From Rivularia sp. T60_A2020_040 (GTDB lineage Bacteria; Cyanobacteriota; Cyanobacteriia; Cyanobacteriales; Nostocaceae), in assembly GCA_015272215.1 (NCBI GenBank), contig JACYMD010000031.1:1-64000 (forward strand): a stretch of DNA of 64,000 nucleotides. Direction: 5' to 3'. The notes beneath the pieces were generated by a model. That model was given only the letters and a program-made list of their open reading frames with translations, did no database searches and was not told the origin of the DNA. The position numbers were made by a program, and so were the translations under genes. This document shows positions 27,271 to 36,499 of the stretch, piece by piece; the stretch's first letter is position 1; each line of letters opens with the position of its first letter.

Positions 27271-28209
27271 TTAAAATCTATCGGTTGCATTTATTAAGGC
27301 TGTTTGAATACCCGGTTCGCTCATGGAATGTCCGGCATCGGGAACTACAATAAATTCAGCTTCCGACCAAACTTTGTGTAATTCCCAAGCTGATATCATC
27401 GGACAAACTACATCATATCTTCCTTGGACAATTACAGCGGGAATATGGCGGATTTTATTAATATTTAAAAGTAATTGGTCTTCTCGTTCAAAAAACCCTT
27501 TATTGACAAAATAATGACATTCAATTCTAGCAAAAGCATCTGCAAAAGCACTTTCACCAAAGGTTTGCATTAAAGATTTATCTAAAAATAATTTACTCGT
27601 ACTTGCTTCCCAAATTGACCAAGCTTTTGCTGCTTCTAACCTGATTTTTTGATTTTCACTAGTCAATCTTTGGTAATAAGCAGTTAATAAATTATCTCTT
27701 TCTTCTAGGGGAATTGGTTTTAAATATTCCTCCCAGGCATCGGGAAAAATATTACTCGCACCTTCTTGATAAAACCAATGTAATTCCTGTTGACGCAGCA
27801 TAAAAATACCGCGTAAAATCAAACCCGTGCAACGCTGTGGATGAGTTTGACTGTACGCTAAAGAAAGGGTACTTCCCCAACTGCCACCAAACACAACCCA
27901 TTTTTCTATACCTAAATGTTTGCGTAATTTTTCAATATCACCGACTAAATCCCAAGTTGTATTTTCCCGTAATTCTGCATGAGGAGTACTTTTACCGCAA
28001 CCTCTTTGGTCAAACATGATTAAACGCCATTTTTCTGGATTAAAATATTGACGATAATAATCTGGACATCCACCACCCGGACCACCATGTAATACTACAA
28101 TTGGTTTACCTTGAGGATTACCCGATTCTTCAAAATATATTGTATGTAAATCCGAAACTTGTAATTTACCTTCTTGATAAGCAACTCTAGGTGGATATAA
28201 TTCGCGCAT
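27271..28209 (-). CDS. pip: Proline iminopeptidase
   Basis: A 312-aa alpha/beta-hydrolase that removes N-terminal proline from peptides. It has the oxyanion motif VLHGGPGGGCPDYY (about 40), the nucleophile elbow GGSWGSTLSLAY (Ser about 111), the acid in QGRYDVVCP and the final His in PDAGHSMSEPG. FDQRGCGKSTPHAELRENTT is the family signature. It is cytoplasmic with no signal peptide. It diverges from trpS with only 30 bases between the starts, so the two promoters overlap the genes. Confidence 0.92.
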   Translation of the reverse strand: MRELYPPRVAYQEGKLQVSDLHTIYFEESGNPQGKPIVVLHGGPGGGCPDYYRQYFNPEKWRLIMFDQRGCGKSTPHAELRENTTWDLVGDIEKLRKHLGIEKWVVFGGSWGSTLSLAYSQTHPQRCTGLILRGIFMLRQQELHWFYQEGASNIFPDAWEEYLKPIPLEERDNLLTAYYQRLTSENQKIRLEAAKAWSIWEASTSKLFLDKSLMQTFGESAFADAFARIECHYFVNKGFFEREDQLLLNINKIRHIPAVIVQGRYDVVCPMISAWELHKVWSEAEFIVVPDAGHSMSEPGIQTALINATDRF

Positions 28210-28239
28210 AATTCAAACTGTTAACTGATTAAAAAATTT

Positions 28240-29262
28240 ATGAGTAAGCAACGAGTTTTTTCTGGAGTTCAACCAACTGGTAATCTACATTTAGGTAATT
28301 ATTTAGGAGCTATTCGCAATTGGGTAGAAATTCAAAATCAGTATAAAGAGCAATACGAAAATTATTTTTGTATCGTTGATTTACACGCTATTACTGTACC
28401 ACAAGACCCGAAAGCTCTTGCCGCAAATACTTATCATTTAGCAGCTGTTTACCTAGCCTGCGGACTGGATTTAAATTATTCTAGTATTTTCGTACAGTCT
28501 CACGTTTCTGCTCACAGCGAATTAACTTGGTTATTTAACTGTATCACTCCCCTCAACTGGTTGGAAGATATGGTTCAGTACAAGGAAAAAGCCATTAAGC
28601 AGGGTGAAAATGTCAATGTCGGATTATTAGATTATCCCGTACTCATGGCTGCCGATATTTTATTGTATCAAGCCGATAAAGTTCCCGTAGGTGAAGACCA
28701 AAAACAACACTTAGAATTAACCAGAGATATTGTCAATAGATTTAATCATCAATTCGCTAAACCCGATCAACCCATATTAAAATTACCAGAACCTTTGATT
28801 CGTAAAGAAGGAGCGAGGGTAATGAGTTTGACTGACGGTACTAAAAAAATGTCAAAATCTGACCCTTCAGAATTAAGTCGGATTAATTTAACAGATACCC
28901 CTGGGGAAATTACCAAGAAAATCAAACGCTGTAAAACTGATACCGTGCGTGGTTTAGAATTTGATAATCCCGAACGTCCTGAATGTAATAATTTATTAAC
29001 TTTGTATATGCTGCTTTCCGGTAAAACTAAACCAGAAGTTACCGCAGAATGTCAGGATATGGGATGGGGACAATTTAAGCCCTTATTAGCAGAAACTACC
29101 GTTAATGCTCTGCAACCCATCCAGGAGAAATATCAAGCCGTAATGGACGACAAAGCTTATTTAGAACAGGTTTTACGGGATGGTAGGGAAAAAGCCGGGG
29201 CGATCGCCAATCAAACTTTAAAACAGGTAAAATCAGCTTTGGGTTTCTCTATACCTTTTTAA
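28240..29262 (+). CDS. trpS: Tryptophanyl-tRNA synthetase
   Basis: A 340-aa class I aminoacyl-tRNA synthetase. The ATP-binding motifs are both present: GNLHLGNYLGAI (HIGH-like, about residue 15) and KKMSKSDPS (KMSKS, about 205). FSGVQPTGNLHLG, DLHAIT and PVGEDQKQHLELTRDI are TrpRS-specific. The length is normal for bacterial enzymes. It charges tRNA-Trp in the cytoplasm. metF follows after 21 bases with its own ribosome-binding site, so the two are probably read together. Confidence 0.97.
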   Translation: MSKQRVFSGVQPTGNLHLGNYLGAIRNWVEIQNQYKEQYENYFCIVDLHAITVPQDPKALAANTYHLAAVYLACGLDLNYSSIFVQSHVSAHSELTWLFNCITPLNWLEDMVQYKEKAIKQGENVNVGLLDYPVLMAADILLYQADKVPVGEDQKQHLELTRDIVNRFNHQFAKPDQPILKLPEPLIRKEGARVMSLTDGTKKMSKSDPSELSRINLTDTPGEITKKIKRCKTDTVRGLEFDNPERPECNNLLTLYMLLSGKTKPEVTAECQDMGWGQFKPLLAETTVNALQPIQEKYQAVMDDKAYLEQVLRDGREKAGAIANQTLKQVKSALGFSIPF

Positions 29263-29283
29263 GCTTTCCTAGGAGAGTCAGAT

Positions 29284-30243
29284 GTGATAGAGCTGTACCA
29301 AGTATCGAAATATCTCAATGTTATGCTTGGTACGCTAAATTCAACTCAATTAACAACATTTCGTGCATCAGCAACTAACGGTGAATTCCTAGTCACTGCT
29401 GAAGTAGCACCACCGAAAGGCGGTAATCCACAACACATGGTAGAAATGGCGGCGACTCTTAAGGGGAGAGTTCATGCCGTCAATATCACCGATGGTAGCC
29501 GCGCAGTTTTACGGATGTCTTCCTTAGCAGCGTCGGTAATTTTACATCAACAAGGAATAGAGCCGATATGTCAAATGGCTTGTCGAGATCGAAACCGCAT
29601 TGGTTTACAAAGTGACTTGATGGGCGCTCATGCTTTGGGTATCCGTAATATTTTAGCTTTGACCGGCGACCCTGTAAAAGCAGGAGACCATCCCGACGCT
29701 AAAAGTGTGTTTGACTTGGAGTCAGTACGGTTGCTGCAATTAATCGGGAAACTCAACAACGGCTTGGATAGTAACGATAAACCCTTAACCGACGGAGCCA
29801 CCGATTTATTTGTTGGTGCTGCGGTAGATCCACAATGTCGCAGTTGGAGTGGTTTACAAAAACGATTTGAGCGCAAATTAGCAGCCGGAGCGCAATTTTT
29901 TCAAAGTCAAATGATTACAGACTTTGACATTTTTGAAAAATTCATGACTCAAATAGCCGCAGGCTGCAACAAACCAATTTTAGCCGGAATTTTTCTATTA
30001 AAGTCGGCAAAAAATGCCAGATTTATCAATAAATGTGTTCCTGGAGTTGAAATTCCTGACCATATAATTGATAGATTAGAACAAGCAAAGAATCCCTTAG
30101 AAGAAGGAATTAAAATCGCTGCCGAACAAGTACAAATTGCTCAACAATTGTGTCAAGGAGTGCATATGATGGCAGTGAAACGCGAAGATTTGATAGTGCC
30201 AATATTGGATATGGCAGGAGTGAAAGCGGTTAGTAAAATTTAG
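29284..30243 (+). CDS. metF: Methylenetetrahydrofolate reductase
   Basis: A 319-aa TIM-barrel flavoprotein that reduces methylene-THF to methyl-THF for methionine synthesis. It shows VTAEVAPPKGGNP near the N-terminus, HAVNITDG, a QMACRDRNR motif (the conserved folate-binding region), NILALTGDPVKAGDHP and a Q-F-F-Q-S-Q-M strand. The GTG start is supported by AGGAGAG at 29271-29277, six bases upstream; a Met at residue 14 is a weaker choice. It follows trpS closely. A 64-base hairpin repeat after the gene may end transcription. Confidence 0.85.
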   Translation: MIELYQVSKYLNVMLGTLNSTQLTTFRASATNGEFLVTAEVAPPKGGNPQHMVEMAATLKGRVHAVNITDGSRAVLRMSSLAASVILHQQGIEPICQMACRDRNRIGLQSDLMGAHALGIRNILALTGDPVKAGDHPDAKSVFDLESVRLLQLIGKLNNGLDSNDKPLTDGATDLFVGAAVDPQCRSWSGLQKRFERKLAAGAQFFQSQMITDFDIFEKFMTQIAAGCNKPILAGIFLLKSAKNARFINKCVPGVEIPDHIIDRLEQAKNPLEEGIKIAAEQVQIAQQLCQGVHMMAVKREDLIVPILDMAGVKAVSKI

Positions 30244-30292
30244 GTTTTGGATTAGTTTTTAGATAATCCAACGTGAGTTAGAAGATAATCAT

Positions 30293-30356
30293 AGAAGTCG
30301 GGTTTTTATTAATGTTTTGTGTTGTTATAGATATTTATCGTAAAAACCCGACTTCT
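30293..30356. repeat. Hairpin repeat AGAAGTCGGGTTTTT ... AAAAACCCGACTTCT
   Basis: Perfect 15-base arms flank a 34-base AT-rich loop, just after metF. In either direction the stem is followed by T-rich sequence. It is the best-preserved copy of a family also at 13334, 56181 and 59536-59880. Confidence 0.8.
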
Positions 30357-30430
30357 TATCCCACCGTTAATCCAAAGTCTATTCGTTAAAATTGACAAGA
30401 TATCTTTTACGCTTCATTAAATCAAACTTA

Positions 30431-31000
30431 CTAACAACTACCTAAATCCTGCTCAAATTCCGCTATCGAACTAACAAGAATTGCCCTTCTGAGCAAACTT
30501 TTCAACACCGTAACATCATCTATTTTATTAATAGCTTCAACTACTTGCGTTGGTACTTCTTCAAATCGGGTTAACAAATTTTCAACTACGCTTTCTCGTG
30601 CATTTTCAATAACTCCTTCTTCCTTTGCCAATCTTTCAATACTGGTTACATAACGCATTCTATTTACCTCTCCATCATTTCTGAGTTCGACTTGAAAACT
30701 ATTTGCTAATTCTTGCGGTAAAAACATTATCCAGTCGATAAACCGGAATAATCCAATGATTTGTTCTCGGCTATATCCTCTCGTGAAAAGACTTCTAACG
30801 AGTCTTAGTTTCCACTGTAGACGACTTTCTGGATTTTGGCTGGTTGCTTTGGTTTTCAAGTGTGCCATGACAACCAATCCAAAGGGATTTTCGGCTATTT
30901 CAACATAAGCTTCATAAAAAAAGAATTCGAGAAACTGAGGAAAATAATCCTCAATAATTTCCTTCCACGGGCTATCGTAATTTGTATTTTTTTCGGTCAT
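30431..31000 (-). pseudogene. Rpn/PD-(D/E)XK transposase-like protein with its nuclease core deleted
   Basis: A 189-aa open frame. The start (NYDSPWKEIIEDYFPQFLEFFF) and the part from residue 40 on (ENPFGLVVMAHLKTKAT, FRFIDWIMFLPQEL, MRYVTSIERLAKEEG) match a very common cyanobacterial family related to Rpn recombination-promoting nucleases. In full-length members, as I know them, about 110-120 residues with the PD-(D/E)XK catalytic centre lie between these parts. Here FFF joins almost directly to YEAYVEIAENPFG. The deletion is in frame, so a short protein could still be made, but it cannot be an active nuclease. Confidence 0.7.
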
Positions 31001-31118
31001 AAATTGAAAGTTTAATTAAAAAAAAAAGACAGGTGAAACACCCATCAAAGAAATACTTGTTGATCTACAAACAAAAGCTTTTAAATTTTAAATTTTGACC
31101 TTTGATCTTTAACCTTCT

Positions 31119-32297
31119 CTACATCCACTTCGGTAAAGCCACCTCACAAGTTATAGGCTGTTCATTTACAACTTTCAACTGTGAATTAATAAATCTATCC
31201 ATCCAATTTCGCAGATAAATTCGATTAGCATTTTGCTCGGAAGGATTTTTAGTGTCTGCTGGATAAGGCATTAATCCGATAATTGCCGCAGTCGTAACAC
31301 AGTACATTGATTTTTGAAAACTTTTACAAATTTGCACTCGTAAATCGTCTTCCCCACGACGAGTTTGACGATAAATATTGTGTAAATATTCGGGTAGATA
31401 GTGACGCATATCCTGCATTAATAATGTCGGAGGAATACCCGCACCACCAATTGGCAAAGGATCTGCATACAATGCACCATATTGAAATTTTCCTTGGTCT
31501 GGAGGAATTTGATAAGCTTGAGCATTATAAGAAACTGTGCCGTGAAAAGGTGTTCCTCGGAAGAAAACTGCTTCTACATAAGGTACTGCTGTATCCATTA
31601 AAAAGGTTAAACCAGCTTTTTTAGGAATTATGTCGTAAACTTTATCCCGAATTTTTACAGCATAGGTAATAGGATTATTTGCATTTGCCACTAAAGCTTC
31701 TTTTACATGGTCTACAACTTGAGGAATTGATGTTATTTTACCTTGATCATAGAGGTCTGATAAACTCATAAATGCATCAGACATCACGCGCCAAAATTGA
31801 CCTAAAGCGCTGTAATAAGAACAAACTCGTAACTGTTCAAATAAAAATTCTGGAAACAGTTGATTAACACCCAAAACTAAAGGATTATTTGGAAACTTTG
31901 CATTAATAACTGCTTGCGCTAAGCGTCTAAACTCTTTTGAATCTACATATTCATCTAATCCACCACCACCGTGCCACATCATTGATTTCATGCAGTATTC
32001 GGCGTATTCGTAATTGATTCTATCGTGTTGCCAATGACGCAGTAATTTTTGAAAATTAATTTCGCCGTTAAAATATTTAAAAAACGGAAAGAATACTAAA
32101 AATTGATTTTCGGCAAAGTAAATTAGATTCTTTGAATAAGCATCCAAAACAATGCCGTAACTGTGAAGTACGCCGACAACTTCAATTAAATTTTCTGGAG
32201 TATCTAGAAGTAATGCGTCACCATTTAATAGACGCTCAATATATTCAGCTAAAGGATGATTTGTAGGTGTTTTTTTTGTAGTAGTTCTAACCATAAA
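31119..32297 (-). CDS. CO2 hydration protein of NDH-1 (CupA/CupB, ChpY/ChpX)
   Basis: A CO2 hydration protein that sits on a specialised NDH-1 complex at the thylakoid membrane and converts CO2 to bicarbonate using electron flow. The family is recognised by the N-terminal HPLAEYIERLLNGDALL, MKSMMWHGGGGLDEYVDS, the long middle block FFRGTPFHGTVSYNAQAYQIPPDQGKFQYGALYADPLPIGG and a C-terminal PKWM. I start at the Met of MVRTTTKKTP (392 aa); an earlier in-frame Met would add 20 residues coded by CCCCATCC repeats. It is the third gene after ndhF and ndhD on the minus strand. No cupS (fasciclin-domain) gene follows, so assignment to the A or B type is open. Confidence 0.88.
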   Translation of the reverse strand, partial: FMVRTTTKKTPTNHPLAEYIERLLNGDALLLDTPENLIEVVGVLHSYGIVLDAYSKNLIYFAENQFLVFFPFFKYFNGEINFQKLLRHWQHDRINYEYAEYCMKSMMWHGGGGLDEYVDSKEFRRLAQAVINAKFPNNPLVLGVNQLFPEFLFEQLRVCSYYSALGQFWRVMSDAFMSLSDLYDQGKITSIPQVVDHVKEALVANANNPITYAVKIRDKVYDIIPKKAGLTFLMDTAVPYVEAVFFRGTPFHGTVSYNAQAYQIPPDQGKFQYGALYADPLPIGGAGIPPTLLMQDMRHYLPEYLHNIYRQTRRGEDDLRVQICKSFQKSMYCVTTAAIIGLMPYPADTKNPSEQNANRIYLRNWMDRFINSQLKVVNEQPITCEVALPKWM

Positions 32298-32320
32298 GGC
32301 TTCTCCTATAATAATTTGGG

Positions 32321-32450
32321 GATGGGGAGACAAGGGGACAAGGGGATGGGGAGACAAGGGGATGGGGAGACATTATAAAATTAACAACTAACAACTAACA
32401 ACCAACAACTAACCACCAACAACCAACCACTAACCACCAACAACGAACAT
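32321..32450. repeat. Repeat tract between ndhD and the cup gene
   Basis: GGGGATGGGGAGACAAGG repeats (32321-32372) are followed by AACAACTAACAACC repeats (about 32382-32450). It lies inside the ndhF-ndhD-cup operon. Confidence 0.85.
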
Positions 32451-32456
32451 TTATTT

Positions 32457-33944
32457 TTACTTATTAAAAGACACGTTCACAATCTGATTTTGTGTATTCA
32501 TCATGACGTTAGTTGTTGATTGAGTCCAACGGATGAGCCAATTCGGTTGAATACCAAAAATTACGATTAAAACTGCTAAAACTATAGCTGGTATTCTATC
32601 AGACCAATATACACGGGGTAAATTAGTTACTTGTTGGGATAAGCGTCCGAAAAAGGCTTTACTCATCAAAATCAAGAAGTAAACCGCAGTTAAGCCGGTT
32701 CCAATCATGCACAGTAAAGTTTGGATGGGAAAAACTGCAAAACTGCCCCGAAATACGATAAATTCCGCAATAAACCCCACCATTCCCGGTATCCCAGCAC
32801 TTGCCATTACTGCCAAAACCATCAAACTACCAATTAAAGGTAAGCCTCTTTCGGGATTTAACAATCCTTGGATAACATCTAAATCACGACTACCTGCTTT
32901 TTTATAAATTACTCCTACGAGCAAAAATAGCAGCGCTGAAATTAAACCGTGGCTAACCATTTGCATGACAATGCCTAATATGCTTAAAGGTGTCGCTGCT
33001 GCTGCACCTAAAAGAATGTATCCCATATGTGCGACGGAACTGTAAGCTACCATTTTTTTCATGTCTTTTTGGGCGATCGCGCAAGATGCACCGTACAATA
33101 CACTAACTACTGCCCAAGTTGCCAGCCAAGGACTTAAGTATGTCCAAGCTTCTGGTAACAAATACATTCCAAAACGCAGCATACCGTAAGTTCCTAATTT
33201 CAACAGCACCCCAGCCAGCAAAACGGAAATTGGTGTGGAAGCTTCTACGTGAGCATCTGGCAACCAGGTATGCAAGGGAACTAAGGGAATTTTGATCCCA
33301 AAACCGATTAATATTCCCAACAACAGTAAAATTTGTGTTGCTAAGGGTATAGAGCTTGTGTGTAAGCTATCTAAACTAAAACTAGAACTACCACTCAGCC
33401 AAACTAAGCCCAGAAAACTGGCTAAAACCAGAATTCCCGAAACAGCAGTATAAATCAAAAACTTGGTTGCTGCATAACCCCGGCGCTCTCCACCCCATAT
33501 GGCAATCAGCAAATAGAGGGGAATTAATTCCAATTCATAAAATAGGAAAAATAGCAACAAATCCTGAGATAAAAACGCTCCCGTAACTCCCGCGTTGAGT
33601 AACAGCAATAAAGAATAATACAATCGATGTCGCCCTATAGATGTATCACTGGTATAAATAGCTATTCCAGTTAGCAATGCATTTAATATCAACAGAGGTA
33701 AAGATAAACCATCAATTCCAATATGATAATTCAATCCCAATACATCTATCCAAGGGATGAATTCACCAAATTGTTGATTAATTTCACCTAAATTAAACTG
33801 ACTAGCTAATACCAATGTCCACAAAAAAGCAATAATAGCAATAGTCAAAGCTATGCCACGGGAAATTTTTGGTGTGATGCCAAAAGGCAAAAATCCAATT
33901 ACAGCCGTACCTAAGAGCGGTAGCAAAATTAAAATACTCAGCAT
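32457..33944 (-). CDS. ndhD: NDH-1 subunit NdhD (CO2-uptake class, D3/D4)
   Basis: A 495-aa proton-pumping antiporter-like subunit with about 14 membrane helices. The Mrp-family motifs are clear: YELELIPLYLLIAIWGGE (key Glu in TM5), GFGIKIPLVPLHTWLPDAHVEASTPISVLLAGVLLKLGTYG (key Lys and the discontinuous TM7) and MVAYSSVAHMGYILLGA. It lies between ndhF and a CO2 hydration gene, which places it in the D3/D4 class of CO2-concentrating NDH-1 rather than the respiratory D1/D2 class. Confidence 0.92.
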   Translation of the reverse strand: MLSILILLPLLGTAVIGFLPFGITPKISRGIALTIAIIAFLWTLVLASQFNLGEINQQFGEFIPWIDVLGLNYHIGIDGLSLPLLILNALLTGIAIYTSDTSIGRHRLYYSLLLLLNAGVTGAFLSQDLLLFFLFYELELIPLYLLIAIWGGERRGYAATKFLIYTAVSGILVLASFLGLVWLSGSSSFSLDSLHTSSIPLATQILLLLGILIGFGIKIPLVPLHTWLPDAHVEASTPISVLLAGVLLKLGTYGMLRFGMYLLPEAWTYLSPWLATWAVVSVLYGASCAIAQKDMKKMVAYSSVAHMGYILLGAAAATPLSILGIVMQMVSHGLISALLFLLVGVIYKKAGSRDLDVIQGLLNPERGLPLIGSLMVLAVMASAGIPGMVGFIAEFIVFRGSFAVFPIQTLLCMIGTGLTAVYFLILMSKAFFGRLSQQVTNLPRVYWSDRIPAIVLAVLIVIFGIQPNWLIRWTQSTTNVMMNTQNQIVNVSFNK

Positions 33945-33957
33945 AGAAAGAGTTGTT

Positions 33958-34002
33958 AGTTGACAGTGGACAGTTGACAGTTGACAGTTGACAGTGGACA
34001 GT
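33958..34002. repeat. Tandem heptamer repeat GTTGACA in the ndhF-ndhD gap
   Basis: Six copies of GTTGACA/GTGGACA followed by AACCTTTAACCTTTAACC at 34022-34045. Confidence 0.85.
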
Positions 34003-34048
34003 TACTAATTGTTTATTACCAACCTTTAACCTTTAACCTTTAACCTGA

Positions 34049-35905
34049 TTAAAATGGTAAATTATCAAGCAATCCTAAAGACCAACTAATAAATAAGCCG
34101 ATTAAACTGACTCCAAGCACTATAGTCAGCACATAACCTTGAGAACGTCCGGAAATGCTGTATTTTAAACCTTGTCCGCTGAAAATAGCTGCAAAACCGA
34201 CTAAATTTACTAATCCATCGACTAAATAGCGATCGCTCCAAGCGGAAATTTTCGATAGCAACCCGACAGCACTGACTATGGTGACTCGATAAATACGGTC
34301 TATGTAAAAATCGTATCCCAATAAATCTTGGATAAATCTCCAACTGAAGACTGTTGACCTAGACCAAGCTTTATGCAGATAAATAGTAGAACCGATAATC
34401 ACTCCTATTAAGCTCGAAGATACTAATGCCGCTAATACATACCAATTGATACTTTCCCAAGTTGGTAATAAGTTCCATTGCTGAAGCATCATTGGTACTA
34501 ACAAAGTAACCACAGTTAGGGATACCATTGGTAATGCCATTGGCCAATGTACTTCGGGAGTGCGTCGGGTTTTTTGTTGTGGTTCTCCCCAAAACGCTAA
34601 TCTAAATACCCTTGTCAAATTCAAGGCTGTCAAACCATTAACTATGATTAAAATCCCAATTACCCAAGGACTAGTTATATAAAAACCATCAGCCCATGAC
34701 AACATTGCCCAAAAGCTGCCCAAGGGTAATAGCGTTACCATACCAGCCGCACCGACAATAAAGGCTGTAGTAGTTGCTGGCATTCGCGACCATAACCCGC
34801 CCATTTCCGTGATATCTTGAGTCTGGGTAGTATAAATCACCGAACCACCACTCATGAATAATAAAGCTTTGGCGATCGCGTGAGTAAACAACAATAACAA
34901 TGCCACAGCACCTTGTTCCATACCGGCTGCGACAAACACTAAACCCATGTATGCACTGGTGGAATGAGATAAGGTTCGCTTGATATCGATCTGGGCTATG
35001 GAAACTAAACTCGCACCAATGGCTGTCATCGTACCGATAATTAATAAAGCATCTAAAGCTACTGGTGATAAAGCTAAAATTGGTTCGAGTTTGTAAAGTA
35101 CATAAGCTCCACCAGCAACTACCAAGGAGTTTCGTAATACTGAAGCTGGGTTTGGACCTTCCATTGCTTCATCTAACCACAAATGCAGGGGAAACTGAGC
35201 GCATTTACCGGCAGGTCCGGCAATTAATGCTAAACCGAGTAAAGTTGATGTTAAAGGACTTAATTGTGCTGTTTGCGCCCATTTGTATAAGTCGGAGAAA
35301 TCCCAACTACCTGCCATAGTACCTATAGCTACCACGCCCATCAACAACAATAAATCTCCTACCCGTTTGGTGAAAAATGCATCTCGCGCTGCTGTAACTA
35401 CCAACGGTTGAGCGTACCAAAATCCAACTAACAGGTAAGTTGAGAGAGTTAAAACTTCTAATACCATGTAGCTGAGTAATAAAGAATCGCTGATCGCTAA
35501 AGCGCTCAATGCTGCTTCAAAAAAGCCCATCAAAGCAAAAAATCTCGCTGTTGCCCAATCTTTTTCTAGATAACCTAAAGCATAAATTTGCGCTAATAAA
35601 CTCAATCCGGCAACTAAAACTGTCGCACCAAAACTTACTGACGATATCTCTAATGCAAAAGATAAATTTAAATCTGCGGCTGTAAACCAATTTAAAACAA
35701 TAGTTTCTGGTTCCCTGTTCCAAATTTGTTTAAATACGAATACACTATGAAAAAAAGCTAAACCTGTTGTTAATAAATTCAAATAAGCTGCTGGTCTTGG
35801 TCCAGTACGCTTAATTAATCCCGTTGCCCAGGGTAAAGTTAACAACGCACCTACTAATCCATATAAGGGCAAACACCAAGTTGTTGAAAATAGAAGCTCA
35901 TTCAT
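34049..35905 (-). CDS. ndhF: NDH-1 subunit NdhF (CO2-uptake class, F3/F4)
   Basis: A 618-aa membrane subunit, the first gene of ndhF-ndhD-cup. Antiporter motifs are visible: MVLEVLTLSTYLLVGFW (key Glu), AFFTKRVGDLLLLMG, PAGKCAQFPLHLWLDEAMEGPNPASVLRNSLVVAGG and SHSTSAYMGLVFVAAG. The HLWLDEAMEGPNPASVL version (not HTWLPDAMEGPTPVSAL) is characteristic of the F3/F4 class in CO2-uptake complexes. The promoter should lie in the gap shared with the ccm operon, where a TnpB element is inserted. Low-CO2 control by the LysR regulator encoded after ccmO is plausible but not shown. Confidence 0.92.
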   Translation of the reverse strand: MNELLFSTTWCLPLYGLVGALLTLPWATGLIKRTGPRPAAYLNLLTTGLAFFHSVFVFKQIWNREPETIVLNWFTAADLNLSFALEISSVSFGATVLVAGLSLLAQIYALGYLEKDWATARFFALMGFFEAALSALAISDSLLLSYMVLEVLTLSTYLLVGFWYAQPLVVTAARDAFFTKRVGDLLLLMGVVAIGTMAGSWDFSDLYKWAQTAQLSPLTSTLLGLALIAGPAGKCAQFPLHLWLDEAMEGPNPASVLRNSLVVAGGAYVLYKLEPILALSPVALDALLIIGTMTAIGASLVSIAQIDIKRTLSHSTSAYMGLVFVAAGMEQGAVALLLLFTHAIAKALLFMSGGSVIYTTQTQDITEMGGLWSRMPATTTAFIVGAAGMVTLLPLGSFWAMLSWADGFYITSPWVIGILIIVNGLTALNLTRVFRLAFWGEPQQKTRRTPEVHWPMALPMVSLTVVTLLVPMMLQQWNLLPTWESINWYVLAALVSSSLIGVIIGSTIYLHKAWSRSTVFSWRFIQDLLGYDFYIDRIYRVTIVSAVGLLSKISAWSDRYLVDGLVNLVGFAAIFSGQGLKYSISGRSQGYVLTIVLGVSLIGLFISWSLGLLDNLPF

Positions 35906-36379
35906 TCAAATTTACCACTATAAATACTCTTTAAATAGTCTTTAAGAAATTTTCCTATTTCTTTTAATACTTTAATGTAAATCAATAACAGAAAATATCA
36001 ATTCATTTTTTCACACTTGTCACTTTTTTAAAAATACTTGACAAAAGAATCAAATTGTATTCTCAATATCTCACTCTTTTTGGAATATTTTTTTGATGAG
36101 TAATGTTTATTTATTGTTTCAGTTTTCTTAATTAAAAAACCTACAATAATCTGTCTGATAAGAAAATTTTATATTTCCTTTATATCTTTTTCGCACCAAT
36201 AGTTATGGATTCGGAAAGTAGGCTCTAGAACTCTTTGAGACTAAAGTGACTCTTGCCTATGTCAAATTTACGCTTCTATGAAAGCGATTTGGGCGAATGT
36301 GATAAAAAAAGTATAAAGCAGAAGTGTCTACTAAAACAATGCGGGAGTTTGAGAGCCTGCCTAATTTATCGTCCGGATC
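35906..36379. other. Intergenic region between ndhF and the TnpB element
   Basis: About 470 AT-rich bases with no gene. It should hold the ndhF promoter. An AGACTAAAGTGACTC stretch near 36238 may be near the left limit of the inserted element; I could not fix that limit. Confidence 0.5.
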
Positions 36380-36425
36380 AAAAACGACTCGACAGGGCTT
36401 TAGCCCGCTGTGTGGGGTCGTTTTT
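36380..36425 (+). terminator. Strong hairpin upstream of tnpB
   Basis: Outer arms AAAAACGAC (36380-36388) and GTCGTTTTT (36417-36425) enclose an inner GGGCT/AGCCC stem. The 3' T-run gives it the form of a terminator that works on the plus strand, and A-runs make it work on the minus strand too. It may be the left-end hairpin of the element. Confidence 0.5.
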
Positions 36426-36499
36426 CGAATCTCGCAATTTATCCTACACATGAACGTAGGATATACTATAATCGAAGCATCCAAGGTCGAAGGATGTAT

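Noticed and set aside
36405-36440. tRNA-like TTCGAATC sequence
   Set aside because: No acceptor, D or anticodon stem can be drawn around it; it belongs to the hairpin before tnpB.
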